Translations under genes and position numbers: made by a program
Notes under the pieces: generated by a model
What the model was told of the DNA's origin: nothing
What the model saw: the letters and a program-made list of their open reading frames with translations, nothing else
Databases searched by the model: none
Assembly: GCA_903924985.1 (NCBI GenBank)
Contig: CAIYDT010000050.1
Coordinates: 23,213-87,212, forward strand
Source of the DNA: an uncultured Acetobacteraceae bacterium
GTDB lineage: Bacteria > Pseudomonadota > Alphaproteobacteria > Acetobacterales > Acetobacteraceae
DNA: 64,000 bases
Direction: 5' to 3'
Shown: piece by piece, positions 25,012-33,976 of the stretch
How positions within the stretch are numbered: the first letter of the stretch is position 1
How the letters are laid out: every line of letters begins with the position of its first letter

Positions 25012-27114
25012 CTACCAGCCCTCGCCCCGCGCCACCGCGATCGTCCGCTGCGCGGCGGTGCGCATCAGTGGGATGTCCGCCAGCTTCCGGCCGCTGGACA
25101 GGCAATGGGCCAGGATCAGAAAATCCTTCCAGCGGCCCTGATGCGGCTTCTCCGACGTCGCGCGCGCCCAGAGGGTCAATAACAACAACCGCTCCGCCCA
25201 GGCGCCGCGCAGCTTTTCCAGCCCCTCGTCCAGCACCAGCCGCAAGGCCTTCGCGCTGTCGCGCCGGGGCACGCCGGCCACGAGGTCGTGAATCGCCTTG
25301 CTGTCCTCGAACCAGGTGGCGAACATGTCGTTGCCCCTTGTCCAGGTCTCGCTCCGCCGCAGGGACGTGGCGATGGCGGGTTCGGTGCGCTCCTCCGGCG
25401 TGAGCTCCGCGAACAGCCGAGCCGTGTCTTCCGAGGGATCGAGCGCTCGGTCTTTCCAGTCCGATGCGCCGATCCGTTCGGCGACGTTCAGCAGCCCGGC
25501 GGGCGGCAGCGTCCCGGCGGCCAGATTGGCGGCGATGGCATGTTGCACCGCCGCGTCGGCGAAGCCGCGGTCCACTTCGGCCGACGGTGCGGTTTGGCGC
25601 AACATGTCGAGGCTCTGCTTGATGTCTCGGCGGGGTTCGTCCGGCATGCAGGTGGTATCGGTCACGCCATTCTTCAGCAGGATCATCGCGAACAGACCCG
25701 TGCGGCCGGTCCGGCTGGCGAACATCAGGGACTGCGCCCCGACGCCGTCGATCATTGAGGCGACGATGCTCACGTCCGCCCCCGGCGGCCAGGGCGCGAT
25801 TTCCACGCCTTTCTCCCGCGCCTTGCGGATCGCGCGGTCCACGGCCGGGCGATCCCCGACCGGCACCCAGTTGCGCACCGCGATGATGCGGCGCAGCGAT
25901 ACCGGCGCCATGGTATCGGGCACCGCGGTCTGTTCCAGCGCCGCCGCCGCGGCCTGCCGGACCTCCGGCGCGGGATCGAGCAGCATCGGCGGCACCGCCT
26001 CCCGCGCCACCGGATTGGATGACAGCGCGAGTTCGTGGGCGATATAGGCACGCATCGCGGGCGGCGCGGCGGCGGTGACCTCCATCACGGCTTCGATGAG
26101 TTCGAAGGGATCGCCGATCTCCGCCGCCATATTCCCGATCAGATCGCGCATCATGCCCGGCAGCGCTTCCGGCGCCACAGCAGGGGAAATCGAGGCGCCG
26201 GCCATCGCGAAAGCCTCCGCTGCCTCCGGCGACACGGGCAGCCGGGCATGGCTGAACGTGGTGGGGAGGAAAGACCAGTCCTCCACTTGCAACACCTTAC
26301 TGTCCGCCAGCGCCAGGATCCGCTGTTCGTAATCCTTGACCAAATCGTTGGCCCAATCCCAGCCGCGTTCCACCTGGTAGCGGATGAACTCCAGCTGCGT
26401 CCCCAGCATGGCTTGCACCGACGCGATCAGCGCATCGTCGCGCCGTTTGGCGGTGCAGGCGGCAACATAGAGATCGACGATCGTGTCGAGACAGTCCGGG
26501 TGTTGGTCCATCCATGCCATGTCGGCGTCGTTCGGTCCGACGCGTTGGTTTTTGCGCAGCTTCGCGGCGGTGCGGTTGGCGATGGCGCGCACGCGTTCGG
26601 CGGCATTGGCGGGCAGCGCTTCCCGGCTCGGCGCCAGCCTGTCCATCAGCATGGACACCAGATCGTCCGGCGCCAGGCCCCCGAACGGGCCGTCGTCGTC
26701 GTCGAGGTCGTCGTCCAGTTCGTCGATCCAGGTCCGGACCTGCTTGAAGGCCTGGGCGACATCGCCATCGAACATGACCACCGCCGCCGGCGCCGGGCCA
26801 TCATCGTCCATATCGTAATGAACGGCGACCGCCGCCCGGAAGGCGGCGTGCTGAATCAACACCATGAAATGGTCGTCCAACGGCGTGGGCAATAGCGCGA
26901 TCTGGCCGCCGCCGGTCACGTCGAAGGTGTCCAGCGGATCGGGCGTTAGCGTCTTGGCCGCTTTACGGAGCGCGGCCTTGGTACGCGTGGCCCGGTAGGC
27001 AGCGCGCCCTTCTGGTTCGAGCAGAAACTCGCCCACGACGGACGTCGCGAGCTCGGCCAACGCATCGTCGAGCTTCTCGCGAGAGGGTTTGGAGGTTCGG
27101 GGACGTCTGGCCAT
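25012..27114 (-). CDS. Large uncharacterised protein, partly HEAT-like
   Basis: The 700-residue protein has no recognised catalytic motif, signal peptide or membrane segment. Visible features are a basic N-terminus, an acidic stretch at about residues 128-142 (DELDDDLDDDDG), and a helical repeat near the centre (NPVAREAVPPMLLDPAPEVRQAAAAALEQ) that resembles a HEAT/armadillo unit. The second half is mostly helical. It follows engB on the same strand after 72 bases and may be read from the rpmH operon. The long open frame with GC-rich third positions supports real coding. Function unknown. Confidence 0.75.
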   Translation of the reverse strand: MARRPRTSKPSREKLDDALAELATSVVGEFLLEPEGRAAYRATRTKAALRKAAKTLTPDPLDTFDVTGGGQIALLPTPLDDHFMVLIQHAAFRAAVAVHYDMDDDGPAPAAVVMFDGDVAQAFKQVRTWIDELDDDLDDDDGPFGGLAPDDLVSMLMDRLAPSREALPANAAERVRAIANRTAAKLRKNQRVGPNDADMAWMDQHPDCLDTIVDLYVAACTAKRRDDALIASVQAMLGTQLEFIRYQVERGWDWANDLVKDYEQRILALADSKVLQVEDWSFLPTTFSHARLPVSPEAAEAFAMAGASISPAVAPEALPGMMRDLIGNMAAEIGDPFELIEAVMEVTAAAPPAMRAYIAHELALSSNPVAREAVPPMLLDPAPEVRQAAAAALEQTAVPDTMAPVSLRRIIAVRNWVPVGDRPAVDRAIRKAREKGVEIAPWPPGADVSIVASMIDGVGAQSLMFASRTGRTGLFAMILLKNGVTDTTCMPDEPRRDIKQSLDMLRQTAPSAEVDRGFADAAVQHAIAANLAAGTLPPAGLLNVAERIGASDWKDRALDPSEDTARLFAELTPEERTEPAIATSLRRSETWTRGNDMFATWFEDSKAIHDLVAGVPRRDSAKALRLVLDEGLEKLRGAWAERLLLLTLWARATSEKPHQGRWKDFLILAHCLSSGRKLADIPLMRTAAQRTIAVARGEGW

Positions 27115-27186
27115 GGCATGTTCCGCCGTTGGAGTCGCGGCCCGGACTCGGCCGCGCGACAGGTTAGCGAATGCCAGCGGCGCGCT

Positions 27187-27873
27187 CTACTCCGCCTGAG
27201 CGGCCAGCAGCGCCCGCAGTTCCGGTATCCCGAACCCTGTCTCGCTGCTGGTGGTCAGCAGCGTCGGGAACGCGGCGGGATGTTTGGCGATCAGCGCCTG
27301 AACCTCGGCTTGCTTCTTCACCAGCGCCACCGCCTTCACCCCGTCCGCCTTGGTCAGCACCACGAAATACGTCACCGCCGCGCGGTCCAGCAGGCCCATG
27401 ACCTTGATGTCCAGCGGCTTCACCTCGATGCGGGCGTCCAGCAGCAGCACGACCCGGCGCAGCGTGGGGCGCCCGCGCAGGTAGTCGAACATCAGGTCCT
27501 GCCAGTCGCCTTTGATCTCCTTGGACGCCTTGGCGTAGCCGTAGCCCGGCATGTCCACCAGGGTCATCCGGTCGCCCAGGTTGAAGAAGTTGAGCTGGCG
27601 GGTGCGCCCCGGCTCCGACGACGTGCGCGCCAGGTGGTTGCGGCCCGTCAGAGCGTTGAGCAGCGACGATTTGCCCACGTTGGATCGCCCGGCGAAGGCG
27701 ATCTCCGGCCGGTCCATCGGGGGCAGTTGGTCCAAACGCTGAGAGGCGTAGTAGAACTGGCATTCGGCGGCGAACAGCAGGCGGCCCTTCTCCAGCGCCG
27801 CCGCCTGTTCCTCCGGTGTCAGGCTCTCGCCAGGCTCGGTTTGTCCAGCTTGGTCTGGCGCATGATCAGCCAT
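27187..27873 (-). CDS. engB: Ribosome biogenesis GTP-binding protein EngB (YsxC/YihA)
   Basis: The 228-residue TRAFAC GTPase needed for 50S ribosome assembly has G1 GRSNVGKSS at 62-70, a G2 region with the conserved TRQLNFF, G3 DMPGYG at 107-112 and G4 TKAD at 174-177. The ATG at 27873 lies 55 bases inside the yidC coding end; no other start in the extension is better. The N-terminal 50 residues are a low-conservation extension. Confidence 0.93.
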   Translation of the reverse strand: MADHAPDQAGQTEPGESLTPEEQAAALEKGRLLFAAECQFYYASQRLDQLPPMDRPEIAFAGRSNVGKSSLLNALTGRNHLARTSSEPGRTRQLNFFNLGDRMTLVDMPGYGYAKASKEIKGDWQDLMFDYLRGRPTLRRVVLLLDARIEVKPLDIKVMGLLDRAAVTYFVVLTKADGVKAVALVKKQAEVQALIAKHPAAFPTLLTTSSETGFGIPELRALLAAQAE

Positions 27874-29555
27874 TGTTGTCCGATCGACAGCGTGTTGTTC
27901 CAGCTCCAGTAAATCACCAGGCCGGCGGGGAAGTTACCCATCATGAACGTGAACATGATGGGCATGAATTTAAACAGCCGAGCCTGCACGGGGTCCGGCG
28001 GCGGCGGGTTCATCATCTGTTGCAGGAACATGGTGATGCCCATGATCACCGGCCAGACGCCCAAATGCAGGAATGCCCCGACACCCGGCAGCACCGTCGG
28101 ATCGAACGGGATCAGCCCGAACAGGTTGAAGATGTTGGTGGGATCGACCACCGACAGATCGTGGATCCAGCCGAAGAACGGTGCCTGCCGCATCTCGATG
28201 GTGACGAAGATCACCTTATAGAGCGAGAAGAACACCGGAATCTGCACCAACATCGGCAGGCAGCCGGAGGCCGGGTTCACCTTCTCGGCCTTGTACAGCC
28301 CCATCATCTCCTGCTGCATGCGCTGCGGGTCGTCCTTCAGGCGTTCGCGCAGCGCGGTCACCTTCGGTCCCAGCAGCTTCATTTTGGACATGGAGCGATA
28401 GGAGTAGTTGGCCAGCGGGAAGAACACCGCCTTGGCGAACACGGTGAAGGCCATGATGGCGAGGCCGAAATTGCCGATCAGGCCGTTCAGGAAATCGATG
28501 GCGTAGAAGATCGGCTTGGTCAGGAAATAGAACCAGCCGAAATCCACCGCCTTGTCAAAATGCGGTAAACGCAGGTCGTCCTGGTATCGGTCGATGACAT
28601 GCACCAGCTTGGCGCCCGCGAACACGTGCGAGCCCAAAGTGGCGGAACCACCGGGTGCGATGGTTTCCGGGTCCTGCGTCAGGTAGTCCACCTGATAGCG
28701 ATCGCCATGATCGTCGATGTGGCGGAAATTGACGGTCTGCGCGACCTCCTGATCCGGGATCAGCGCCGCCAGCCAGTATTTGTCGGTGATGCCGGCCCAC
28801 CCGCCAGCGCCGGTCGAGTCGAACGCGATACCGCCCTTCTTTTCCCCGCCGCTTTTGGCGTCGTCGTATTTCATTTCCTTGAGGGTGCCGCCGGCCACGC
28901 CGTACAGACCCTCGAACAGGACGTAATAGCCGGCGACCTCGGGCTTGTAGTCGCGGCGGATGCGCGACCAGGGGAACAGTTTTACGGGTTGGCCGCCGGC
29001 GTTCACGACCGTCTGCTTCACGGTGAAAAGGTAGTCGGCGTCGACCGCCATCTCGACCTTGAAGGTCAGGCCCGCACCGTTGTCCCAGGACAAGGTAACG
29101 GGGGTTTTGGCGGTCAGCGTTTCAGCCGAGGCAGCCCAGACGGTGTCGTTGTCCGGAACCTTCACGGTTTCGCCGGTCGCGGGGGTCCAGCCGTACTGCA
29201 CGTAGTAGGGATGGTCCTCCGACCGAGGCTCCAGCAGGCGCACGTTGGGCGAGCCGGGTTCAAGCGTTTCCTTGTAGTCGGTCAGCACGATATCATCGAG
29301 CCGCGCGCCCAGCAGGCTGATGGAGCCGCGCACGCGCGGGGCATCGATCTTCACCCGTGGCACGTTTTTCGGCACCGCCGGCCCGGACAACGCCAGCGCC
29401 GCCGCGCTGCCGGCCGGAGTCGCAGGCGTCGGCTGTGTCGTCTGATCGACGACCGCGACCGGCGGCTTGGGCATGTGCGGCGCGATGAAGGTCTGGTAGC
29501 CGAGCAGGATGGCGAGCGAAATCGCGATCGCCAGGAAGAGTCGCTTCTGGTCCAT
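27819..29555 (-). CDS. yidC: Membrane protein insertase YidC
   Basis: The 578-residue Oxa1/YidC/Alb3 insertase of the inner membrane has an N-terminal membrane anchor (LFLAIAISLAILLGYQTF), a large periplasmic domain, then the five-helix core starting near FYFLTKPIFYAIDFL, with the conserved arginine in NYSYRSMSKMK and the PMLVQIPVFFSLYKV segment. It is fourth in the operon rpmH-rnpA-yidD-yidC-engB, touching yidD by one base. Confidence 0.95.
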   Translation of the reverse strand: MDQKRLFLAIAISLAILLGYQTFIAPHMPKPPVAVVDQTTQPTPATPAGSAAALALSGPAVPKNVPRVKIDAPRVRGSISLLGARLDDIVLTDYKETLEPGSPNVRLLEPRSEDHPYYVQYGWTPATGETVKVPDNDTVWAASAETLTAKTPVTLSWDNGAGLTFKVEMAVDADYLFTVKQTVVNAGGQPVKLFPWSRIRRDYKPEVAGYYVLFEGLYGVAGGTLKEMKYDDAKSGGEKKGGIAFDSTGAGGWAGITDKYWLAALIPDQEVAQTVNFRHIDDHGDRYQVDYLTQDPETIAPGGSATLGSHVFAGAKLVHVIDRYQDDLRLPHFDKAVDFGWFYFLTKPIFYAIDFLNGLIGNFGLAIMAFTVFAKAVFFPLANYSYRSMSKMKLLGPKVTALRERLKDDPQRMQQEMMGLYKAEKVNPASGCLPMLVQIPVFFSLYKVIFVTIEMRQAPFFGWIHDLSVVDPTNIFNLFGLIPFDPTVLPGVGAFLHLGVWPVIMGITMFLQQMMNPPPPDPVQARLFKFMPIMFTFMMGNFPAGLVIYWSWNNTLSIGQQWLIMRQTKLDKPSLARA

Positions 29556-29797
29556 TAGGATGCCTTTGGGCGGTCGGGGGGCGGGACGGGGTCGACGCCG
29601 CCCTCATGCCAGGGATTGCAGCGCAGGATGCGCCTGGCGGTCAGCGCGCTGCCGCGCAAGGCGCCGTGGGTGCGAAATGCCTCGATGCCGTAGTCGGAGC
29701 AGCTCGGCCAGAACCGGCAGTTGGCACCGATCATGGGCCGGATGGTCCATTGATAGGTTCGGATGGCGCCCACCGCCACGGCGGCGACCGGGGTCAT
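29555..29797 (-). CDS. yidD: Membrane protein insertion efficiency factor YidD
   Basis: Small amphipathic protein of 80 residues that assists YidC. The family core [27 protein letters not shown] is complete, including the paired cysteines, as is the [17 protein letters not shown] tail. It overlaps rnpA by 4 bases and abuts yidC. Confidence 0.95.
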   Translation of the reverse strand: MTPVAAVAVGAIRTYQWTIRPMIGANCRFWPSCSDYGIEAFRTHGALRGSALTARRILRCNPWHEGGVDPVPPPDRPKAS

Positions 29798-30171
29798 GGC
29801 ACGCCGGCCTTCTTCAGGGCTCGGCGGATATCGTCCTGCAATTCGGCGAACGGCCGGCCGCGCGTATGGTCCCGCCCGATCAACACCAGGTCGAATCCGG
29901 TGACCGGGCGATCCTTCAGCAGCAAACGGGCGGCTTCTTTCAGCCGGCGACGGGTGCGGTTGCGGATGACGGCGTTGCCCACCCTCTTGGTGACGGTGAA
30001 GCCCAGGCGCACAGGTTCGGCGTCGTCGCGCGGCAGGGCTTGCAGCACCACCCCGTGGGTCGGTGCCTTGCGGCCTTTGGCGGCGACACGCAGAAACTCT
30101 GAGCGCTGCTTCAGGCGCCCCGGTTGGGTAGAAGCGGGAAGCGGCGCGGCCAGAATGGGACTGTCCATCAT
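29794..30171 (-). CDS. rnpA: Ribonuclease P protein component
   Basis: The 125-residue basic protein subunit of RNase P, which matures tRNA 5' ends. The RNR motif ([17 protein letters not shown]) and the [11 protein letters not shown] strand are typical. The N-terminus before RLKQRSEF is variable; I kept the upstream ATG pair. It lies between rpmH and yidD in the standard order. Confidence 0.94.
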   Translation of the reverse strand: MMDSPILAAPLPASTQPGRLKQRSEFLRVAAKGRKAPTHGVVLQALPRDDAEPVRLGFTVTKRVGNAVIRNRTRRRLKEAARLLLKDRPVTGFDLVLIGRDHTRGRPFAELQDDIRRALKKAGVP

Positions 30172-30198
30172 GGGACTCCCCTGTTGCCGCGTTGGGTT

Positions 30199-30333
30199 TC
30201 AGGCGGACAGGCGCTTGCGGCCCTTGGCCCGGCGGTTGGCCAGCACCTTACGGCCGCCGACGGTGGCCATCCGGGTGCGAAACCCGTGCCGGTGCTTGCG
30301 GACCAGCTTCGACGGTTGGTAGGTGCGCTTCAC
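30199..30333 (-). CDS. rpmH: 50S ribosomal protein L34
   Basis: The 44-residue basic protein starts with GTG and reads [20 protein letters not shown]..., ending in KGRKRLSA. This is full length for L34. It is the first gene of the conserved rpmH-rnpA-yidD-yidC-engB operon. GGAGAG lies upstream of the GTG at correct spacing. Confidence 0.96.
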   Translation of the reverse strand: MKRTYQPSKLVRKHRHGFRTRMATVGGRKVLANRRAKGRKRLSA

Positions 30334-30416
30334 GTGAACTCTCCGAAACTTTGACATGCCCCGCTGGAAAGCGGGTGCGGGCCGCCTTTTGAGGGGCAGC
30401 CCGTCGCAGGGGCCGG

Positions 30417-30445
30417 CTTATACGGGGGTGGGGGTTGGGCGTCAA
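30417..30445 (-). promoter_or_regulatory. Sigma70-like promoter of the rpmH operon
   Basis: On the minus strand TTGACG (30445-30440) is separated by 17 bases from TATAAG (30422-30417), a close match to the housekeeping consensus. It lies about 85 bases before the rpmH start. Confidence 0.7.
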
Positions 30446-30489
30446 TAAGTCCGCGACGACAACCGCCGAGGCGTGCGAATGATAGCCCC

Positions 30490-31188
30490 ATGACCGCATT
30501 ACGCCGATTCCTGCCGCTGATCCTGTTGGCCGCCGCCTTCGCCGCTATTTGGTGGAGCGGCCTGACGCGCGAACTCACCTGGGCCGGGCTGGCGCGCAAC
30601 CAGGCGCTGCTGGCGGGCTGGGTGGGGGCACACCCGGTGCTGGCCGGGGGTGTTTATGTGGGGCTGTACGCGGTCTCCACGGCGCTGTCTTTGCCGCAGG
30701 CGGCGCTGCTGACCATCGCGGGAGGGCTGCTGTTTGGGGCCGTTCTTGGCACGGGGCTGGCGGTGACCGGGGCGACGGCGGGGGCGATTGTGCTGTTCCT
30801 CGCAGCACGGTCGGCGTTGGGGGAGGCGTTGGCGCGACGCGGCGGCGCGGCTTTGGGGAAGGTGCGGGAGGCATTGCAGCGCGACGGATTTTCGTACCTG
30901 CTGGCGATACGGCTGATCCCGCTGTTTCCGTTCTGGCTGGTGAACCTCGCGGCCTCGGTGTGCGGCATGCGGCTGGGGGTGTTCGCGCTGGCGACGCTGA
31001 TCGGGATCGTGCCGGGGACGTTCGTTTTTGCCTCTATCGGCGCGGGTGTGGGGAGCGTTCTGGCGGCCGGCGGCACGCCCAACCTGTCGGTCATTTTCTC
31101 GCTGCCGGTGCTGGGCCCGCTGCTCGGCCTTGCCGTGCTGAGCCTGGCGCCCATCGCGTGGAAGAGATGGAAGCGTGGGGATGGCTGA
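30490..31188 (+). CDS. TVP38/TMEM64 (DedA-like) membrane protein
   Basis: The 232-residue inner-membrane protein has five to six hydrophobic segments and the family core: SLPQAALLTIAGGLLFGAVLGTGLAVTGATAGA and RLIPLFPFWLVNLAASVCGM. Bacterial members are related to lipid scramblases and to proteins of unknown transport role. It overlaps the following flavin disulfide reductase gene by 8 bases; this pairing is common, and in some bacteria the two are fused. Confidence 0.87.
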   Translation: MTALRRFLPLILLAAAFAAIWWSGLTRELTWAGLARNQALLAGWVGAHPVLAGGVYVGLYAVSTALSLPQAALLTIAGGLLFGAVLGTGLAVTGATAGAIVLFLAARSALGEALARRGGAALGKVREALQRDGFSYLLAIRLIPLFPFWLVNLAASVCGMRLGVFALATLIGIVPGTFVFASIGAGVGSVLAAGGTPNLSVIFSLPVLGPLLGLAVLSLAPIAWKRWKRGDG

Positions 31189-32596
31189 TTTCGATCTTAT
31201 TGTGATTGGCGCAGGGGCAGCGGGGTTATCGATCGCCGCCGGCGCCGCGCAGTTGGGTGTGCGGGTGGCACTGATCGAGCGGGACCGGATGGGCGGGGAC
31301 TGCCTGAATTTCGGTTGCGTGCCCAGCAAGGCGCTGCTGGCGGCGGGGCATGCGGCGGAGGCGGCTCGGCAGGCGGGACGGTTCGGGATCCGCCTGCCCG
31401 AACCGGTGGTGGATTGGGACGCGGTGCGCGCCCACGTGCAAGGCGTGATCGCCGACATCGCCCCGAATGACTCCGAGGCCAGGTTTCGTGCACTCGGCGC
31501 AACGGTCATCCGCGGGGAGGCACGGTTCGTCGCGCCCGACGCCGTTTCGGTAGACGGCCGGAGGTTGACTGCGCGGCGCATCGTGATCGCCGCTGGAACA
31601 ACGGCCCTCGTGCCGCCCATCCCCGGGCTGGCGGAGGTGCCGTTCTGGACCAACACGTCGCTGTTCGATCTGGAAGAAAGACCGTCGCATCTGCTGATCC
31701 TCGGCGGCGGACCGATCGGGTTGGAGATGGCGGATGCGTTCTCCGGGTTGGGCTGCGCGGTGACGGTTGTCGAGGCTTTGTCGATCGCGGGAAAAGAAGA
31801 TGTTGAATTGGTCGCCGGGCTTCGCTTGGCACTGACCGCGCGGGGGATCGTGCTTCATGAGGGCGTCGCGGTTACCTCCGTCGAGCCGGGGCCGGTGCTG
31901 GTGCTGGCGGACGGGCAGCGCATTGCGGGCAGCCATTTGCTGGTGGCGGTGGGACGGCGGCCTTCTTTGGCGTCGTTGTCGCTGGAGGCGGGTGGGGTGA
32001 CCGCCAGCAAGCTGGGTGTCGTTACGGATTCCGGCCTGCGCAGCGTGAGCAACAAACTTGTGTTCGCGGTGGGGGATATCGCCGATCCTGTTGGGATAGG
32101 GCCTCGGGCGTTTACCCATGCGGCGGGGTACCATGCCGGGATTGTTATCAAACGTGCGTTGTTCCGCTTGCCGGCTCGCGTCGATTATTCCGCGCTGCCA
32201 CGGGTGACGTATACCGCGCTCGAGTTGGCGCAGGTTGGGATGACCGAGGCGGAGGCGCGCGCCGCCGGATTATCCGTGTCCGCGCTGCGCTGGCCCCTGT
32301 CGGAGAACGACCGCGCGGCGGCGGAGCAGGAGACGGCGGGGCTGGTGAAGCTGGTCGTTGCGAAGGGGCGTGTTGTCGGAGCGGGAATTCTGGCGCCTGG
32401 GGCTGGGGAAATGATCGGGGTCTGGACGCTGGCGGTCGCTGCGCGGACGAAGCTATCGGCCCTGGCGGGACTGATCGCGCCGTATCCCACGCGCTCGGAG
32501 GCGGGGAAACGCGCGGCGGGGAGTTATTACGCGGCGAAGTTGTTTTCCGAGCGGACGCGGAAGGTGGTGCGGTTTTTGGGGCGGTTGCCCTGGTGA
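31181..32596 (+). CDS. Pyridine nucleotide-disulfide oxidoreductase (mercuric reductase/Lpd-like)
   Basis: The 471-residue FAD enzyme has GAGAAG at 10-15, the redox disulfide Cys41/Cys46 in GGDCLNFGCVPSK, the NAD-binding GGGPIGLEMA, and GDIADP near the second FAD contact. The C-terminal dimer domain reads IAPYPTRSEAGKRA, where lipoamide dehydrogenases have a catalytic histidine before YPT/HPT; here that position is Ala/Pro. Mercury- or metal-binding extra cysteines are absent. The ATG at 31181 was preferred over a GTG six bases earlier. Confidence 0.82.
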   Translation: MADFDLIVIGAGAAGLSIAAGAAQLGVRVALIERDRMGGDCLNFGCVPSKALLAAGHAAEAARQAGRFGIRLPEPVVDWDAVRAHVQGVIADIAPNDSEARFRALGATVIRGEARFVAPDAVSVDGRRLTARRIVIAAGTTALVPPIPGLAEVPFWTNTSLFDLEERPSHLLILGGGPIGLEMADAFSGLGCAVTVVEALSIAGKEDVELVAGLRLALTARGIVLHEGVAVTSVEPGPVLVLADGQRIAGSHLLVAVGRRPSLASLSLEAGGVTASKLGVVTDSGLRSVSNKLVFAVGDIADPVGIGPRAFTHAAGYHAGIVIKRALFRLPARVDYSALPRVTYTALELAQVGMTEAEARAAGLSVSALRWPLSENDRAAAEQETAGLVKLVVAKGRVVGAGILAPGAGEMIGVWTLAVAARTKLSALAGLIAPYPTRSEAGKRAAGSYYAAKLFSERTRKVVRFLGRLPW

Positions 32597-32672
32597 GAAG
32601 CCGCTGATGGCCGGTTCCATCCATTCCGACCCGAGGTTAAGCTTCGACGCCATTCCAAGAGGCTCTCACTCC

Positions 32673-33446
32673 ATGTCCACCACCACCTGGGACCCCGCCC
32701 AATACCTCCGCTTCTCCAACGAGCGTCTCCGTCCCGCCCTCGACCTCCTGGCCCAGGTCCCGCTAGACGCGGCCGCCCACGTCGTCGACCTCGGCTGCGG
32801 CCCCGGCAACGTCACCCCTTTGCTCAAACACCGCTTCCCCACCGCGGACGTCCTGGGCATCGACGGCTCCCCCGACATGCTGGCGAAAGCCCGCGCGGCC
32901 GCCCCGGATTGCCGATTCGAACAAGGGGATTTCAACACCTGGGTGCCGGAGCAAAAACCCGACCTGATCTACTCCAACGCCGCGCTGCACTGGGTCACGG
33001 GCCACGACATCCTGTTCCCCCGGCTGTTGTCGCTACTCGCGCCGCACGGCGTGCTGGCGATCCAGATGCCGGCGATGCACGACGCGCCGTTGCGGGCGTT
33101 GCAGAACGAAGTCGCGGCCACCGGCCCCTGGGCGCCGATCCTGAAAGACGCCGGCTTCGCGCGCGGCCTGCTGTCCACCGGCACGTATTACGACATTCTG
33201 CGGCCCCATGTCGCGCGACTGGACATGTGGGAAACGACTTTCCTGCACGTCCTGACCGGCGAAAACGCCGTCACCGAGTGGGCCGCGGGCAGCAGCCTCC
33301 GCCCCTTCCTGGACGCCCTGCCCCCCGAACTGAAACAACCGTTCCGGGATGCGTATTCGGAGGCACTGCGCCCGCACTATCCGCGCCGCACCGACGGGAC
33401 CACGCTACTGCCGTTCAAGCGGCTATTCATGGTGGTCCAGGTCTAA
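32673..33446 (+). CDS. tam: Trans-aconitate 2-methyltransferase
   Basis: SAM-dependent methyltransferase of 257 residues, similar throughout to Tam, which methylates trans-aconitate formed spontaneously from cis-aconitate. The typical start (TTWDPAQYLRFSNERLRPALDLL), the SAM motif VVDLGCGPGNVT, GIDGSPDML and the SNAALHWV segment are all present. The ATG at 32673 follows AAGAGG. The 3' end overlaps the convergent alcohol dehydrogenase remnant by about 20 bases. Confidence 0.9.
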   Translation: MSTTTWDPAQYLRFSNERLRPALDLLAQVPLDAAAHVVDLGCGPGNVTPLLKHRFPTADVLGIDGSPDMLAKARAAAPDCRFEQGDFNTWVPEQKPDLIYSNAALHWVTGHDILFPRLLSLLAPHGVLAIQMPAMHDAPLRALQNEVAATGPWAPILKDAGFARGLLSTGTYYDILRPHVARLDMWETTFLHVLTGENAVTEWAAGSSLRPFLDALPPELKQPFRDAYSEALRPHYPRRTDGTTLLPFKRLFMVVQV

Positions 33447-33895
33447 TCTCGTTGTCGGGCATCACCAGCACCGCCGCCCCCGTGAGGGTCCCGCCGCGCA
33501 AGGCCCCCAGCGCGTCGTTGGCGTGCGCCAGCGGGTAGGGCACCGTCTCGACCCGCACCGGCACGGTGGGTGCGAGGACGAGAAATTCCTCGGCATCGCG
33601 GCGTGTCAGGTTGGCGACCGACCGGATGGTCCGCTCCATCCACAGCCATTCGTAGGGGAAGGACGGAATGTCGCTCATGTGGATGCCGCCGCAGACGACG
33701 ATGCCGCCGGGCGCCGCGGCCCTGGATCAAAGGGAGCTTGGGGTCCGTCAATTCCCCGTCCACCACATGAAGGTCGGTGCGGCAGGCAGCGCAGGCATGG
33801 ACCCGGATCAGCACCTGCCCCGGACCGGGGGACGGGATCGGGACATCCGCCGCCTTCAACAGCGGGTCGTGCCCGTCGAATATCATCGCGTGCAT
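33427..33895 (-). pseudogene. Zinc-type alcohol dehydrogenase with large internal deletion
   Basis: The 5' part (from 33895) encodes a medium-chain alcohol dehydrogenase N-terminus: MHAMIFDGHDPLLKAADVP through HACAACRTDLHVVDGEL. Just after LPLIQG (about 33720) the frame changes and the family's C-terminal part follows: APGGIVVCGGIHMSDIP, TRRDAEEFLVLAPTVPV and the end. Most of the catalytic and NAD-binding domain, roughly 160-180 residues, is missing. This is a deletion remnant, not a short functional form. Confidence 0.85.
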
Positions 33896-33976
33896 GGCAG
33901 TTACCACCTCGGATCGGCGGAAGGATAACACCGGCCTGGTTCCAGCCGCATTGACAGAGCGCAACGCGGGCGAGTG

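Noticed and set aside
30334..30489. Possible chromosomal replication origin next to rpmH
   Set aside because: No DnaA boxes or AT-rich unwinding region are visible, and dnaA is not adjacent.
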